A DNA stretch of 39,521 bases from Oxalobacteraceae bacterium (GTDB lineage Bacteria > Pseudomonadota > Gammaproteobacteria > Burkholderiales > Burkholderiaceae_D). The position numbers and the translations under genes were made by a program. Where the stretch lies: contig JAJTGC010000037.1 of NCBI GenBank assembly GCA_021298975.1, forward strand, positions 1 to 39,521. The letters are read 5' to 3'. The notes beneath the pieces were generated by a model, which searched no databases, was not told where the DNA came from, and saw only the letters and a list, made by a program, of their open reading frames with translations. Each line of letters opens with the position of its first letter. Position 1 is the stretch's first letter. Shown here in pieces: positions 8,117 through 17,414 of this stretch.

Positions 8117-9544
8117 TCATTCTTTTGTTACGCGCAACAACTCAGCTTCGGTGGTGGTGCCATCCTGCAGCCAGCGCTCGCCATCTTCGCGCATGCTCTG
8201 CATGCCGTTGCGCTGCGCACTGGCGCGAATATCTGCTTCCGATGCACGGTTATGAATCTGCTCGCGAATCGCATCGGTCGTCAGCAATAGTTCATAAATG
8301 CCCACCCGACCGTGGTATCCGGTATTGCCACATTTTTCGCAACCCACGTCATGCCAGTGCTGGCCATCGAACTGTCGGCAATGCGAACACAGTTTGCGCA
8401 CGAGTCGTTGTGCGGCAACGCCGAGCAGCGAAGACGACAGCAGAAACGGCTCGATGCCCATGTCAAGCAAGCGCGTCACTGCGGCAGCCGCATCATTGGT
8501 ATGCAGCGTCGCCAGCACCAGATGCCCGGTGAGCGATGCCTGCACCGCGATCTGCGCAGTTTCCAAGTCGCGTATCTCGCCAATCATGATCACATCCGGA
8601 TCCTGACGAAGAATCGCGCGCAAAGCTTTCGCAAAGCTCATGTCGATGCGCGCATTGACCTGCGTTTGTCCCACGCCCGGCAATTCATATTCAATAGGAT
8701 CTTCTACCGTCAGTAGGTTGGTGGTGACGGCATTGAGGCGCGTGAGTGCCGCATACAGGGTCGTGGTTTTGCCCGAACCGGTGGGTCCCGTTACCAGTAC
8801 GATGCCATGCGGCTGGCTGATCAGATGATCAAACTGAGCCTGCGTGTTCTGGCTCATGCCCAGCTGTTGCAGATCCAGGCGACCACCCTCTTTATCCAGC
8901 AAGCGCAAGACTGCGCGCTCGCCATGCCCGGTGGGCAAGGTGGAGACGCGCACATCCACTGGCTTGCCGCCGACGCGCAGCGTAATGCGGCCGTCCTGTG
9001 GCAAACGCTTTTCTGCAATATCGAGTTGCGACATGATCTTCACGCGCGAGATGAGTGCCGCATGAATCGCCTTTTTAGGCCGCACGATATCGCGCAATCG
9101 TCCATCGATACGAAATCGAACAATCGAAATTTGCTCGAAAGGCTCGATGTGAATATCCGACGCGCCTTCACGCAAGGCTTGGGTCAGCAGCGCATTGATC
9201 ATGCGGATCACGGGGGCGTCATCGGCAGATTCCAGTAAATCTTCGATCGCCGGCATTTCCTGCATCAATCGGGCCAGATCCAGGTCCGATTCCACTTCAT
9301 CAACCACCTGTGCAGCGTCGCCGCCCGATCCAGCATAAGCACGTGCGATCGCCGTCTCCAGTTGTTCACGCGACAAGGCATTCAAACGTACGCGGCCGAA
9401 GCGTCGGCCGACTTCAGCCACTGCAGACGGCGCGGTAGCATCCGATAGCCAGATATCGACCGCATCATCCGCTGCCTGGGCAAGCAAGCCAAAATCGCGC
9501 GCGAAACTGAAGGGCAACAAACGCGGGTCATGCATCACTGTCAT
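8117..9544 (-). CDS. gspE: Type II secretion ATPase GspE
   Basis: GspE is the cytoplasmic hexameric ATPase that drives pseudopilus assembly. In the 475 residues the N1E/N2E region is followed by the ATPase core. Walker A is GPTGSGKTT at 253-261, the Asp box is around 280-283 (EDPIEYE), Walker B is DPDVIMIGEIRD at about 315-326, and the His box includes LATLHTND. A zinc-binding four-Cys motif (C386, C389, C402, C405) is present, with a shorter spacer between the two CxxC pairs than I expect. The start follows the gspD stop by 21 bp. Confidence 0.97.
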   Translation of the reverse strand: MTVMHDPRLLPFSFARDFGLLAQAADDAVDIWLSDATAPSAVAEVGRRFGRVRLNALSREQLETAIARAYAGSGGDAAQVVDEVESDLDLARLMQEMPAIEDLLESADDAPVIRMINALLTQALREGASDIHIEPFEQISIVRFRIDGRLRDIVRPKKAIHAALISRVKIMSQLDIAEKRLPQDGRITLRVGGKPVDVRVSTLPTGHGERAVLRLLDKEGGRLDLQQLGMSQNTQAQFDHLISQPHGIVLVTGPTGSGKTTTLYAALTRLNAVTTNLLTVEDPIEYELPGVGQTQVNARIDMSFAKALRAILRQDPDVIMIGEIRDLETAQIAVQASLTGHLVLATLHTNDAAAAVTRLLDMGIEPFLLSSSLLGVAAQRLVRKLCSHCRQFDGQHWHDVGCEKCGNTGYHGRVGIYELLLTTDAIREQIHNRASEADIRASAQRNGMQSMREDGERWLQDGTTTEAELLRVTKE

Positions 9545-9565
9545 GTTTTTCTCTCGTGTTTTCTT

Positions 9566-11770
9566 TTAACGTAAATCAATCACTGGCGGTTCGACAGGAA
9601 AACGCTCAGAAGGTGCCTGCAATGGCGAATTAACGGGAGGTGGTGCTGTCGGGTCATCACGCCGATGCAGCAGCGCGCCACCTACGGGCTTGCCGTCTTT
9701 CAGCGGTGGCAGCGCAGGCGTCTCTATGCGGGGCAGCAGGGCATTCGGCTCAGGCTGTATGTCGGATTGCGTACCGCGAATGTAGTCATAACGATCAGTG
9801 GCCACAGCAACGGTATGCGCCTCCGTGCGAACAACGGTAGGGCGAAGAAACACCATGAGATTGGTTTTGCCGCGACGGCGCGACTGATAACGAAACAGAT
9901 AACCAATAATCGGTATGCTGCCCAGACCAGGCACCTTCTCGACGCTGTCATTGACGGTGTCTTCGATCAATCCACCGAGCACAATGATCTGTCCGTCATC
10001 GACCAGCACATTGGTGTCAATCGAGCGCTTGCTGGTGATCAGCCCCGAGGTGGTCGATTGCTGAATATTCGAGGTTTCCTGATAAATCGCCATCTTTACC
10101 GTACCACCCTCGGAAATCTGGGGCCGCACGCGCAGCGACAGACCAATGTCACGCCGCTCAATGGTTTGAAAGGGATTCACGCCAGCCGTACCGCCCGAGG
10201 CCGGTGTCGTGAACTGACCGGTGATGAAGGGTACGTTCTGCCCGACGATGATGCGAGCCTCTTCATTGTCGAGCGTGATCAGATTGGGCATGGACAAAAT
10301 ATTGGCTTTGACATCACGCTCGAGCGCGCGCGCAAGCAATCCCAGCCCAAGGGCACCGTTATGTTGTCGGAACATACTCATGGTCAGTCCATTGCCCGGT
10401 GGCAGTGCCGTCTTGTTGGGTCCGAGTATCGAGGCTGCCTGCGTCACCAGATTATTGCCTTCGCTAGAAAACCCGGTGAGTACCCCAACGCGATAGCGGC
10501 TGTTACTGTCACCAGAGAGCGCCGCCCATTGCACACCCAGTTCTGCTGCCTTGTCGGCGCTGACTTCGACAATCAGCGACTCCACATACACTTGCGCGCG
10601 ACGTGCATCCAGCTGATCAATGATGTTGCGCAGATTGCGATACACGCGCTCGTTGGCGGTGATGATCAGGGTGTTGGTGGTGGGATCGGCCTGAATGAAT
10701 CCTCCCGCACCACCCGCGGGCAATGGGCCCTGTTGCGTTCCGGGTGATGAGGGCGGCGCCTGCAAACCCGCTGTCTGTTGCCCGGTCGCGGCTTGTGCCG
10801 GTGCAGACGTTTGCATTTGGGTCACCGGCATCATGCCCGGTGCAGTAGCACCCGATTCACCGGCGACCACGGCACGCAGTACCTGTGCCAGACGCGTGGC
10901 CTCGGCATTACGCAGATACACCACATGCACATTACCGGGCAAGGCCGTGGGCTGATCGAGTTTGGCAATCAGGGTGCGTGCCAGGTGCGCGCGCGCGGCG
11001 GTCGGCGCGCGAATGATGATGGCATTGGTGCGCGCATCGGCGAGCAGCATGACGCGTCCCGGATCAACCGTGCCGGGTACCGTACCCGAATCGAGCATGC
11101 GATTGACCATCACGGTCAGATCAATCGCAATCGCATGTTCAAGCCGTATGACTTCCAGCTCACCGATCGCGGGTGTATCGAGCGACGCAATGATGCGTGA
11201 GAGGCGCTTCAGATTATCGGCGTAGTCGGTAATGATCAGCGTGTTGTTGGTGGGATCGGCACTGATGGTGTTGTTGGCGGATATCAGGGGTCGCAGTATC
11301 GTCACCAGTCCGGCGGCTGATTCATGATTCAGACGAAAAATCTGCGTCGCAATCTGATCGCCCCGCACCTTGCCTGTCTGTACGGGCACCGCCTGCAGTT
11401 TCGCATCCGCCTCAGGCAGCACTTTCACATAGTCAGATGTGCGCACCACTGCATAACCCTGCAGGCGCAGCACGGAGCTCAGCAGGTCGAAAGCCTGTGT
11501 TTTGGTCACTGGCTTTTCGGAGACGAGATTGATGGTGCCTTTGACGCGCGGATCAATGATGAAGGTATTGCCGGTGTAATGACCAATGGCACGCACCACG
11601 GATTCGATATCGGCACCAACGAAATTCAGCGTAGCCTGATTCGTGGACGGGTCCTGCGCTCTGGCAGATGACGATATGAGACAAATGCAGAGAACAAGAA
11701 AAGCACACGACAACCAGACTCGTTGGCGATGCAAGCTCGGTGTCACAGTGCAGGATGTCCTAGTAGTCAT
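9566..11770 (-). CDS. gspD: Type II secretion outer-membrane secretin GspD
   Basis: GspD forms the outer-membrane channel through which folded periplasmic proteins leave the cell. The product has 734 residues. A signal peptide ends near residue 38 (SSARAQ). The N0 domain (about 45-120) includes LNFVGADIESVVRAIGHYTG, and the N1-N3 repeats each carry NTLIITDYADN-like motifs. A Gln/Gly/Pro/Ala-rich insert (about 320-358) lies inside N3. The secretin core contains VPFITGQ and VPGLGSIPIIGYLF. A Pro-rich tail follows, where a pilotin-binding S domain may lie. The ATG overlaps the gspN stop by 4 bp, so translation is coupled. Confidence 0.97.
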   Translation of the reverse strand: MTTRTSCTVTPSLHRQRVWLSCAFLVLCICLISSSARAQDPSTNQATLNFVGADIESVVRAIGHYTGNTFIIDPRVKGTINLVSEKPVTKTQAFDLLSSVLRLQGYAVVRTSDYVKVLPEADAKLQAVPVQTGKVRGDQIATQIFRLNHESAAGLVTILRPLISANNTISADPTNNTLIITDYADNLKRLSRIIASLDTPAIGELEVIRLEHAIAIDLTVMVNRMLDSGTVPGTVDPGRVMLLADARTNAIIIRAPTAARAHLARTLIAKLDQPTALPGNVHVVYLRNAEATRLAQVLRAVVAGESGATAPGMMPVTQMQTSAPAQAATGQQTAGLQAPPSSPGTQQGPLPAGGAGGFIQADPTTNTLIITANERVYRNLRNIIDQLDARRAQVYVESLIVEVSADKAAELGVQWAALSGDSNSRYRVGVLTGFSSEGNNLVTQAASILGPNKTALPPGNGLTMSMFRQHNGALGLGLLARALERDVKANILSMPNLITLDNEEARIIVGQNVPFITGQFTTPASGGTAGVNPFQTIERRDIGLSLRVRPQISEGGTVKMAIYQETSNIQQSTTSGLITSKRSIDTNVLVDDGQIIVLGGLIEDTVNDSVEKVPGLGSIPIIGYLFRYQSRRRGKTNLMVFLRPTVVRTEAHTVAVATDRYDYIRGTQSDIQPEPNALLPRIETPALPPLKDGKPVGGALLHRRDDPTAPPPVNSPLQAPSERFPVEPPVIDLR

Positions 11771-12558
11771 TTGAATTCGAGCGCGATGATGTTACGGTTC
11801 CCTATCTGGCGTCGCTGCCCGAGCAGATTGAGCAGAATTGCCAGTCTCTGTTCCTGTCCTTCCTGTGCCCATGCCTCGCCTGAAAACTGCAGCCGGCCAT
11901 GGACCAGTACACCAGTACCCTGAAGCTGCAAGGGTCCGGATAAAGTTTTCAGTGTGAGTTGTGCGCGTGCGCCACGCCAGCCGACTTGCAGCTGATAAGC
12001 GCCCAATGGCTTGACCGGCGATAAGGCTGATGCAATCTCTGTCATGTCGAGCTGCATGGGACCATCCATCGCGATGCCCTCCCGCGTATCCGACAGCGTG
12101 AGCGTCTGCCATGACAGACGCATGCGACCTGATGGCTTGAGGGTATTGAGGGGTGCACCAAGCGCTGACAAGCGCTCCGCTGGCAACATCAACGCCGACG
12201 GCGTCAATGTCCACTGATGCCAATTGCCTTGCAAATGAACTGGCTGTGTCAGCACATCCCGGTTGTCGATGCGCATATCAACACGACCCAGTAACAGCAT
12301 CGGTGACAATCGCCAGTGAAAACGGCCTGGCAGCAATGGCACGAGTGGTACCCGTGCCCTCGCGGCGGGGTCACCCGCGCTGACCACGCCCAAGAACGCC
12401 GAGCCACGCCACAGGCTGCCCGCGGCATCGCCTAATGAAAACCGACCACCTGTCTGCCGTTCCACGACGGGTGCCAGCCATGCGGCCGGCAGCGTTGCCG
12501 TGATGATGATGATCACGATCAGCAATGCAGCGGCAAACCAGATGAACACGGCCCTCAT
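11767..12558 (-). CDS. gspN: Type II secretion system protein GspN
   Basis: GspN is an accessory T2SS protein with an N-terminal membrane anchor and a periplasmic domain. It occurs in some systems and its role is poorly defined. The product has 263 residues: one membrane segment at about 5-27, then a beta-rich region with RQTGGRFSLGDAAGSLWRG and WLAP motifs typical of the family. It overlaps gspM upstream and gspD downstream by 4 bp each. In this group GspN lies between GspM and the gspDEF block. Confidence 0.88.
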   Translation of the reverse strand: MRAVFIWFAAALLIVIIIITATLPAAWLAPVVERQTGGRFSLGDAAGSLWRGSAFLGVVSAGDPAARARVPLVPLLPGRFHWRLSPMLLLGRVDMRIDNRDVLTQPVHLQGNWHQWTLTPSALMLPAERLSALGAPLNTLKPSGRMRLSWQTLTLSDTREGIAMDGPMQLDMTEIASALSPVKPLGAYQLQVGWRGARAQLTLKTLSGPLQLQGTGVLVHGRLQFSGEAWAQEGQEQRLAILLNLLGQRRQIGNRNIIALEFK

Positions 12559-13061
12559 GCGGGTTGCTGCAGGGAGAGCTTCGCGTTCACTCTGTCGAGA
12601 CGATCATGCGCGGTCATCGTGGCTTCTGTGACCGTCAGCTGATGCTCACGCTGCGCTTTTTGCAAATAATCAGTCAGCGTGGAAAACGACACATCCGAAA
12701 AACTCAGCCTGAATTTTCCGTCAATCAGGGTGATTTGCTCCGCCTTCAGGCCTGACTCCATCAGCGAGCGTTCAAGCGCTTCACGTGACCAGACCTGAGC
12801 AACAGGCGCAGCAGCTGGCAGACCCACTACTTCCTGCGCCAGCGCGCGCAGTTGCGCAGACTGAGCACGCAGCTCAGGCAATTGCTGTTGTATTTTCTTG
12901 CGCGTCTTGATGGCAGGATCGATCACCCAGAACCAGCACAGCAGCACGACCAGCGATGCACCGCCCAACATCAGCAGACGGCGCTCGCGCAGCGTCAGTC
13001 CCTGCCAGGCTGCTGCGATGCGCTGACGCACGCTCATGGTGATACGCAAGGCAGTGTTCAT
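12555..13061 (-). CDS. gspM: Type II secretion system protein GspM
   Basis: GspM is the bitopic inner-membrane partner of GspL in the assembly platform. In 168 residues there is a short cytoplasmic N-terminus with a WQGLTLRERRLLMLGG motif, a membrane segment at about 32-48 (ASLVVLLCWFWVID), a coiled-coil stretch, and a periplasmic ferredoxin-like domain (about 85-165). The start overlaps the gspL stop by 4 bp. A second in-frame ATG lies 24 bases downstream, so the exact N-terminus is not certain. Confidence 0.9.
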   Translation of the reverse strand: MNTALRITMSVRQRIAAAWQGLTLRERRLLMLGGASLVVLLCWFWVIDPAIKTRKKIQQQLPELRAQSAQLRALAQEVVGLPAAAPVAQVWSREALERSLMESGLKAEQITLIDGKFRLSFSDVSFSTLTDYLQKAQREHQLTVTEATMTAHDRLDRVNAKLSLQQPA

Positions 13062-14344
13062 GGCGCGCTGCGTACCTGCCAGACACTGGCATCACCCTCG
13101 ACATTCATCGCACGCGCCTGCAACGCGTGTGTGGCGAGCACAGGCTGGGCAGCCTCGATGGATAGCTTGACCGCTGGCTTGAAACGTATCTCCAGCATCT
13201 GATCACGATAATCAATGGCGGCAATGGCCTGCGCACCCACACCGGTTTGCGTTTGCAAGCGGGTCCATGCCTCACCGAATGCGGCAGCCAGTGCCAGAAA
13301 ATCAGATGGTGCCGTTTCACCCGCACGCTGACGCGAGGCAGCGATCTTGCGCTGCATTTGCGCCAGCGGATCAGACACGGTCGTCTCATTGGGAAAACTG
13401 CGCCGATAGGTAGTCGCCATTGCCTCCTTCAAACCTGCCGCCTCGTTCTGCAAACGCCAGCTCTCAATCTGCAATGCGGCGATATTCACCACCACCAGCA
13501 ACAAGGCCAAACGACGGGGCCAGCGCCAGCGCTGCCAATCAATGCCTGCCGATTCGGGCTCGCTGACACCGGACATCAAATCCGGTTCGGCGTCACTGGC
13601 GGCATCGATCAAACTCGCCCAAGTCAGCTCATTGAGCGTACCCAGCTTCACCGAGTGACGGCCCGAGGCCAGTGCGGCTTGATATTCACCGATAAAATCA
13701 GGCGGCAGGAACACATCAGCCACCCGCTCACCCACCATCGTGGAAAGCAGCTGCAGTACCTGATCGGGCAGAGTCACCCCATCGGCATCGGTCAGCGGCA
13801 AGCCAATGCCTTCATCTGCACCATAGCGAATGACAAGTTCGCTTGCATCGCCCTGCACCATCAATGCGGCGGCAAGATGACCGGCCTGCAAGGGCAGACA
13901 CAATTGCACCGGCAAGGCACGTAGGCGGCGAACACCGGCATCACGCAGCCGCCGGGTCCATGCCAATAGCCAGTCACGCTGCACGACGGCGACTGCGCGT
14001 TTGCCCGCCCTATCTTTCCCCGCCGCCATCACGCAATCGGCTGCATCACCGATCAAGCGATCTTCCACCAATGCAGGTAGCACCAAATGCAAACGGTGTG
14101 CGGGCAAAGGCGGCACCTCCACACGAAGCAACGTGACATCGCTGGCAGCCACCAGCATCACTACGGTGTACGCATCACCCAGCGCCAAGCCTGGCTGCGA
14201 AAGCGACATGACACCCGTCTGTAACAGCTTGCCTCTCAGAGCGACTGCGTACGGCAATGCGATATCAGCGATATTCAGCGTCTGATCAATCGTGGTCCGC
14301 GGCGGCAAACGCAGGTAGGTGATGGTGTTTTCTTTGCTGCGCAT
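13058..14344 (-). CDS. gspL: Type II secretion system protein GspL
   Basis: GspL recruits the GspE ATPase to the inner membrane and pairs with GspM. The product has 428 residues. The cytoplasmic actin-like part (about 1-255) includes HLVLPALVEDRLIGDAADCV, a membrane segment follows at about 273-293 (RLALLLVVVNIAALQI), and a periplasmic helical and ferredoxin-like domain completes it. The ATG at 14344 lies 3 bp beyond the gspK stop, which supports this start. The stop overlaps gspM. Confidence 0.92.
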   Translation of the reverse strand: MRSKENTITYLRLPPRTTIDQTLNIADIALPYAVALRGKLLQTGVMSLSQPGLALGDAYTVVMLVAASDVTLLRVEVPPLPAHRLHLVLPALVEDRLIGDAADCVMAAGKDRAGKRAVAVVQRDWLLAWTRRLRDAGVRRLRALPVQLCLPLQAGHLAAALMVQGDASELVIRYGADEGIGLPLTDADGVTLPDQVLQLLSTMVGERVADVFLPPDFIGEYQAALASGRHSVKLGTLNELTWASLIDAASDAEPDLMSGVSEPESAGIDWQRWRWPRRLALLLVVVNIAALQIESWRLQNEAAGLKEAMATTYRRSFPNETTVSDPLAQMQRKIAASRQRAGETAPSDFLALAAAFGEAWTRLQTQTGVGAQAIAAIDYRDQMLEIRFKPAVKLSIEAAQPVLATHALQARAMNVEGDASVWQVRSAP

Positions 14345-14347
14345 GCC

Positions 14348-15310
14348 TCAGACCTCACGCACCCAGAGCAGGCGCGTCATCGCGCCTTGTCGTTCAATCA
14401 GCGCTTGTACCTGCATCATCGCTTCGCGCATGCTCACCCGTCCGTTCACCAGAAAAAACCGAGTCGCCACCGACAGCTGATCCGGATCGCTTTCCACACC
14501 CGGCACGCGCGTGTTGAAATCATTCAGATCAACAAAAGCGGCAGTACGTCGACGTGCAATCAGCGCACTCGCATCACTGAGCGACAAGTCAGGCAGGCGC
14601 GCGACCAGCGCAGGTGCACTGGCCGTGTTCACATTCAGCGGCGTGGCACGCGGCAGAAAAATAACGTCATCGCGAATCACCATAATGACTGCTGGTGTAA
14701 AACCGGCCACGGCCAACAAGTCATCCACCTGCAAAAAACTGATAGGGCGTGTGGCATCGTTACCCGTTTCAGAGTGACGCTGACTGGCAGCAATCTGCTC
14801 GGCGGCGACGCGCGCAAGGGAAGGATTCTGCTGGAGTGCTGACAACAGCCGCTCGAAGGCAGCGACTTCGGTACGCATCACCTGACCACTGGCGGCCAGT
14901 CGGGTGAGATTGAAACGCGCTTGTGCGTCTTGTATTGAACCCGAGAGCATCGCGCTTGGGGCTACGTCACGTGACGCAGCATCGACATACTGATCCAGCC
15001 GCGTCTCCGACAAAGGTACAGCCCAAGGCTCGGAGAGATCATCAATGGCAGAATACTTTCCGTCTTCACGCAAGATCAGTCGCGCCCAATCAAGTGCACC
15101 GCGCAAGATCCATTGCTTTTGCAATTGCATGCGCTGATTTTCAATCGAGCGCACCTGCACCTGCTGCTGCCAGAAGAGACTGGCCACGATGGTGATGGCC
15201 AGCGTAGTCAATAGCAAAGCCGTGATCACTGCAACGCCACGCTGTCTGACATGCGAGCGGACCACTGATTTGACGCGATGCGATGTTTTGGCAGAGCGGC
15301 TTGATCTCAT
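14348..15310 (-). CDS. gspK: Type II secretion minor pseudopilin GspK
   Basis: GspK is the large minor pseudopilin that caps the pseudopilus tip with GspI and GspJ. The product has 320 residues. An unusually long basic leader (about 23 residues) is followed by RQRG^VAVITALLLTTLAI, the prepilin peptidase site and hydrophobic helix. As expected for GspK there is no Glu at position +5 of the mature protein. The large alpha-helical insert and the helix-hairpin-helix-like NVNTASAPALVARLPDLS segment are present. The start overlaps the gspJ stop by 4 bp. Confidence 0.94.
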   Translation of the reverse strand: MRSSRSAKTSHRVKSVVRSHVRQRGVAVITALLLTTLAITIVASLFWQQQVQVRSIENQRMQLQKQWILRGALDWARLILREDGKYSAIDDLSEPWAVPLSETRLDQYVDAASRDVAPSAMLSGSIQDAQARFNLTRLAASGQVMRTEVAAFERLLSALQQNPSLARVAAEQIAASQRHSETGNDATRPISFLQVDDLLAVAGFTPAVIMVIRDDVIFLPRATPLNVNTASAPALVARLPDLSLSDASALIARRRTAAFVDLNDFNTRVPGVESDPDQLSVATRFFLVNGRVSMREAMMQVQALIERQGAMTRLLWVREV

Positions 15311-15984
15311 ACCGCACCCAGCATGAATATTTTCGTGAGGCTCGCCCCACGTCCCGGCAGTCGCAATGCGACTTCCAACCCGGTCCAGACAATCTGCGTC
15401 GAAGTGGTACCCGCCTGCGGATTCATCAATGCAGCGCGCGATGTGGGCATGCTGCTGTCCACACTACCCATGCCGCGCCAGCCGCGGCCGTCATCCGCCC
15501 ACACGCGTGATTGCATGGAATGCACGCCAGATTGCAGACGCAAGCCCGATGATGCGGATGACTGGGCGAGTTGCTGGTATTGATTCAGTCGTACGAGGTC
15601 CCGCGTTGGTGGTGATTCCTCTCGTGTGAGCGCGCCATCGCGCAAACGATAAGTCACCAGCTGCAGCGCACCGGGCTGTGCTTCGGGCTGCGTGCGACGA
15701 ACGAGTGTAATGCGCGTCTGGTCAATGTCCAGTGGCTGACGACCATCAATCTCGGCAGGATGGACGACATTCATGCAATCGGTCTGCAATTGCGCAAAGG
15801 CCAGCTGCAGGCCACGCGTTTGTGCCAGCTCCTCATTGAGGCTGATACGCGCGCGCGTGATGCTGTCCAGGCCACGCCAGCCGAGTACCGCCACAAAAGC
15901 CATCACGGTCATTGCGACCAGCAATTCGACCAGCGTCATTCCACGCTGCGAAACCTCGGGTACAGATAAGCAATCAGATCGCAT
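15307..15984 (-). CDS. gspJ: Type II secretion minor pseudopilin GspJ
   Basis: GspJ is a minor pseudopilin of the tip complex. I place the start at ATG 15984 (225 residues), overlapping gspI by 11 bp. The frame stays open further upstream but would only add non-homologous residues inside gspI. A short leader ends in SQRG^MTLVELLVAMTVMAF, a type IV prepilin cleavage site with Glu at +5. The rest matches the GspJ fold, including FAQLQTDCMN and RVWADDGRGWRG. Confidence 0.92.
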   Translation of the reverse strand: MRSDCLSVPEVSQRGMTLVELLVAMTVMAFVAVLGWRGLDSITRARISLNEELAQTRGLQLAFAQLQTDCMNVVHPAEIDGRQPLDIDQTRITLVRRTQPEAQPGALQLVTYRLRDGALTREESPPTRDLVRLNQYQQLAQSSASSGLRLQSGVHSMQSRVWADDGRGWRGMGSVDSSMPTSRAALMNPQAGTTSTQIVWTGLEVALRLPGRGASLTKIFMLGAV

Positions 15985-16366
15985 TGGGAACGATCTGAGA
16001 CAGCATGATGATACGGCGTGATGCCTGACGCTCATCCACCACGGCGACCTCGACCCGACGAAAAGCGGGGTTAGGCGTCGGATAAATCTGCTCTTCGCAA
16101 CGCAACGGCAATTCGGCCTGCGCACATGAAAAATCTCGCCGTCCCAGTGGTGGCCACTCACGCGCGAGCCTGATTTGCGTCAGACGGTTTTCTGCCGACC
16201 AGGTGGCCATCATCGCTGCACGCAAATCACTGCTGTTCTGAGTAAGACTGGCGACTGCACGCAAACTGGCTGCCAGCGCAGTACCCATGATGACCAAGGC
16301 CACCAGTACTTCCAGCAAGGTGAAACCTTGACTGCGTCCTTGACGATTTTTATAGCGCTGCGACAT
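15974..16366 (-). CDS. gspI: Type II secretion minor pseudopilin GspI
   Basis: GspI is the minor pseudopilin that nucleates the tip complex. In 130 residues a basic leader ends at SQG^FTLLEVLVALVIMGTALAA, with the prepilin peptidase site and Glu at +5. A short globular domain with the family AENRLTQIRL segment follows. It lies between gspH (24 bp gap) and gspJ (11 bp overlap). Confidence 0.94.
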   Translation of the reverse strand: MSQRYKNRQGRSQGFTLLEVLVALVIMGTALAASLRAVASLTQNSSDLRAAMMATWSAENRLTQIRLAREWPPLGRRDFSCAQAELPLRCEEQIYPTPNPAFRRVEVAVVDERQASRRIIMLSQIVPNAI

Positions 16367-16390
16367 GACGTGGATTGCTCCGAATTATTT

Positions 16391-16882
16391 TCACTGCACC
16401 TGAAAATTACCAATACCATCGGCCTGAATGCTTGTGCTTTTTTCCCCCAGGGTGAGTCGCAGCGTAAATGGCTTGTCCACCGGCTCACGACCGAACACGA
16501 TGCGCAGAGGCAACCGGTCTGAGCTTGGCGGTGTGAGCGAGACAACCAAGGGGGTGCGACGAAATGTGCGTTCACGCAGGAGTGCATCATGGGTCAGAAC
16601 TTGCCAGCTGTCGTTCTGCCGGATCAAGAAACGGTAGCGCTGTTCATCAATTTCGAAAGCGATGGCGCGATTACGCACAATCGCTTCATCGCGCGCAGCT
16701 TGTAGCAGCAAGGCTATCCGTTGCGCATCATCCTGAAGCAACTGGCTGTTACCCGGCATGGCATTGAGTGCAACAGCGCCCAGCAGAATGCCGGCAATCA
16801 CCAACACCACCAGCAACTCCAGCAGGGTGAAGCCTTGATACTGATGCGCGTCAGTCCGCCCAGGAGCCGATATCAGCATCAT
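16391..16882 (-). CDS. gspH: Type II secretion minor pseudopilin GspH
   Basis: GspH is a minor pseudopilin that links the tip complex to the GspG shaft. I chose ATG 16882 (163 residues) because GGCGGA sits 7 nt upstream at 16890-16895; a GTG at 16912 in the same frame is the alternative. Either start lies inside the end of gspG (overlap 32 bp or more), which implies coupled translation. The leader ends YQG^FTLLELLVVLVIAGI with Glu at +5. The C-terminal part has the beta-rich GspH domain. Confidence 0.9.
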   Translation of the reverse strand: MMLISAPGRTDAHQYQGFTLLELLVVLVIAGILLGAVALNAMPGNSQLLQDDAQRIALLLQAARDEAIVRNRAIAFEIDEQRYRFLIRQNDSWQVLTHDALLRERTFRRTPLVVSLTPPSSDRLPLRIVFGREPVDKPFTLRLTLGEKSTSIQADGIGNFQVQ

Positions 16883-17303
16883 TACCGGTTCCGCCGGGCT
16901 GGCCGTCTGCACCTAAGGAAAAAATATCCACTTCACTGCGCGTACCCGGCGACAAATACTGATACGGATTGCCCCAAGGATCTTTGTTGAGCCTGTCGAT
17001 ATAACCACCGGTTTTCCAGTTGGCTGGCTGAGGACCACTGCTCGGACGGGCAATCAATGCCTGCAGACCCTGCTCGGTCGTTGGATAACGCTGGTTATCA
17101 AGTCGATAGAGTTTGAGCGCCTGCATCAGCGTGGCGATGTCCTGTTTTGCCGCGAGAATGCGCGCATCATCCGTGCGACCCATGAGGCGTGGCACGAGCA
17201 GAGCGGCCAGCACACCCATGATGACCACGACAACCATGATTTCAATCAGCGTAAAGCCGGAGCGCCGGCTGGTAGCGCGGGAGAAGTTGCTTGCATGTCG
17301 CAT
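16851..17303 (-). CDS. gspG: Type II secretion major pseudopilin GspG
   Basis: GspG is the main shaft subunit of the pseudopilus. From ATG 17303 the product has 150 residues; the frame extends to a TTG at 17339 but the extra residues are not family-like. The leader ends RRSG^FTLIEIMVVVVIMGV with Glu at +5. The C-terminal half has QRYPTTEQGLQAL, DPWGNPYQY and the calcium-binding loop region FSLGADGQPGG ending DIGSWAD, all classic GspG features. It is the first gene of the gsp operon, downstream of a candidate terminator and the broken gpsA. Confidence 0.96.
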   Translation of the reverse strand: MRHASNFSRATSRRSGFTLIEIMVVVVIMGVLAALLVPRLMGRTDDARILAAKQDIATLMQALKLYRLDNQRYPTTEQGLQALIARPSSGPQPANWKTGGYIDRLNKDPWGNPYQYLSPGTRSEVDIFSLGADGQPGGTGNDADIGSWAD

Positions 17304-17341
17304 AAGCAGGCTCTGGTGTTGATAACCCAACTTTGACAAGC

Positions 17342-17371
17342 AAGAAGCAATAAAGTGCCCGAACAGGGCAC
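17342..17371 (-). terminator. Candidate rho-independent terminator between gpsA and gspG
   Basis: Read on the minus strand, GTGCCC (17371-17366), a 5-nt TGTTC loop and GGGCAC (17360-17355) form a perfect 6-bp stem. It is followed by the T-rich tract TTTATTGCTTCTTG. This would end gpsA transcription before gspG. The stem is short and the T-tract is interrupted, so termination may be partial. A promoter for the gsp operon is expected just downstream, but I see no convincing -35/-10 pair. Confidence 0.5.
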
Positions 17372-17414
17372 GATAGAAGAGAATTTTTGTGTCGAGCGAC
17401 TGGCGGCAAAAGGC

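Noticed and set aside
9665..10747. A long plus-strand open frame (360 codons) opposite gspD
   Set aside because: It lies entirely antisense to the conserved secretin gene, has no recognisable motif and no ribosome-binding site. High GC content keeps the antisense frame open.
17242..17414. Extension of gpsA to a stop at 17242, overlapping gspG
   Set aside because: This is only the out-of-frame continuation after the deletion; the true C-terminus ends at 17415 in another frame.
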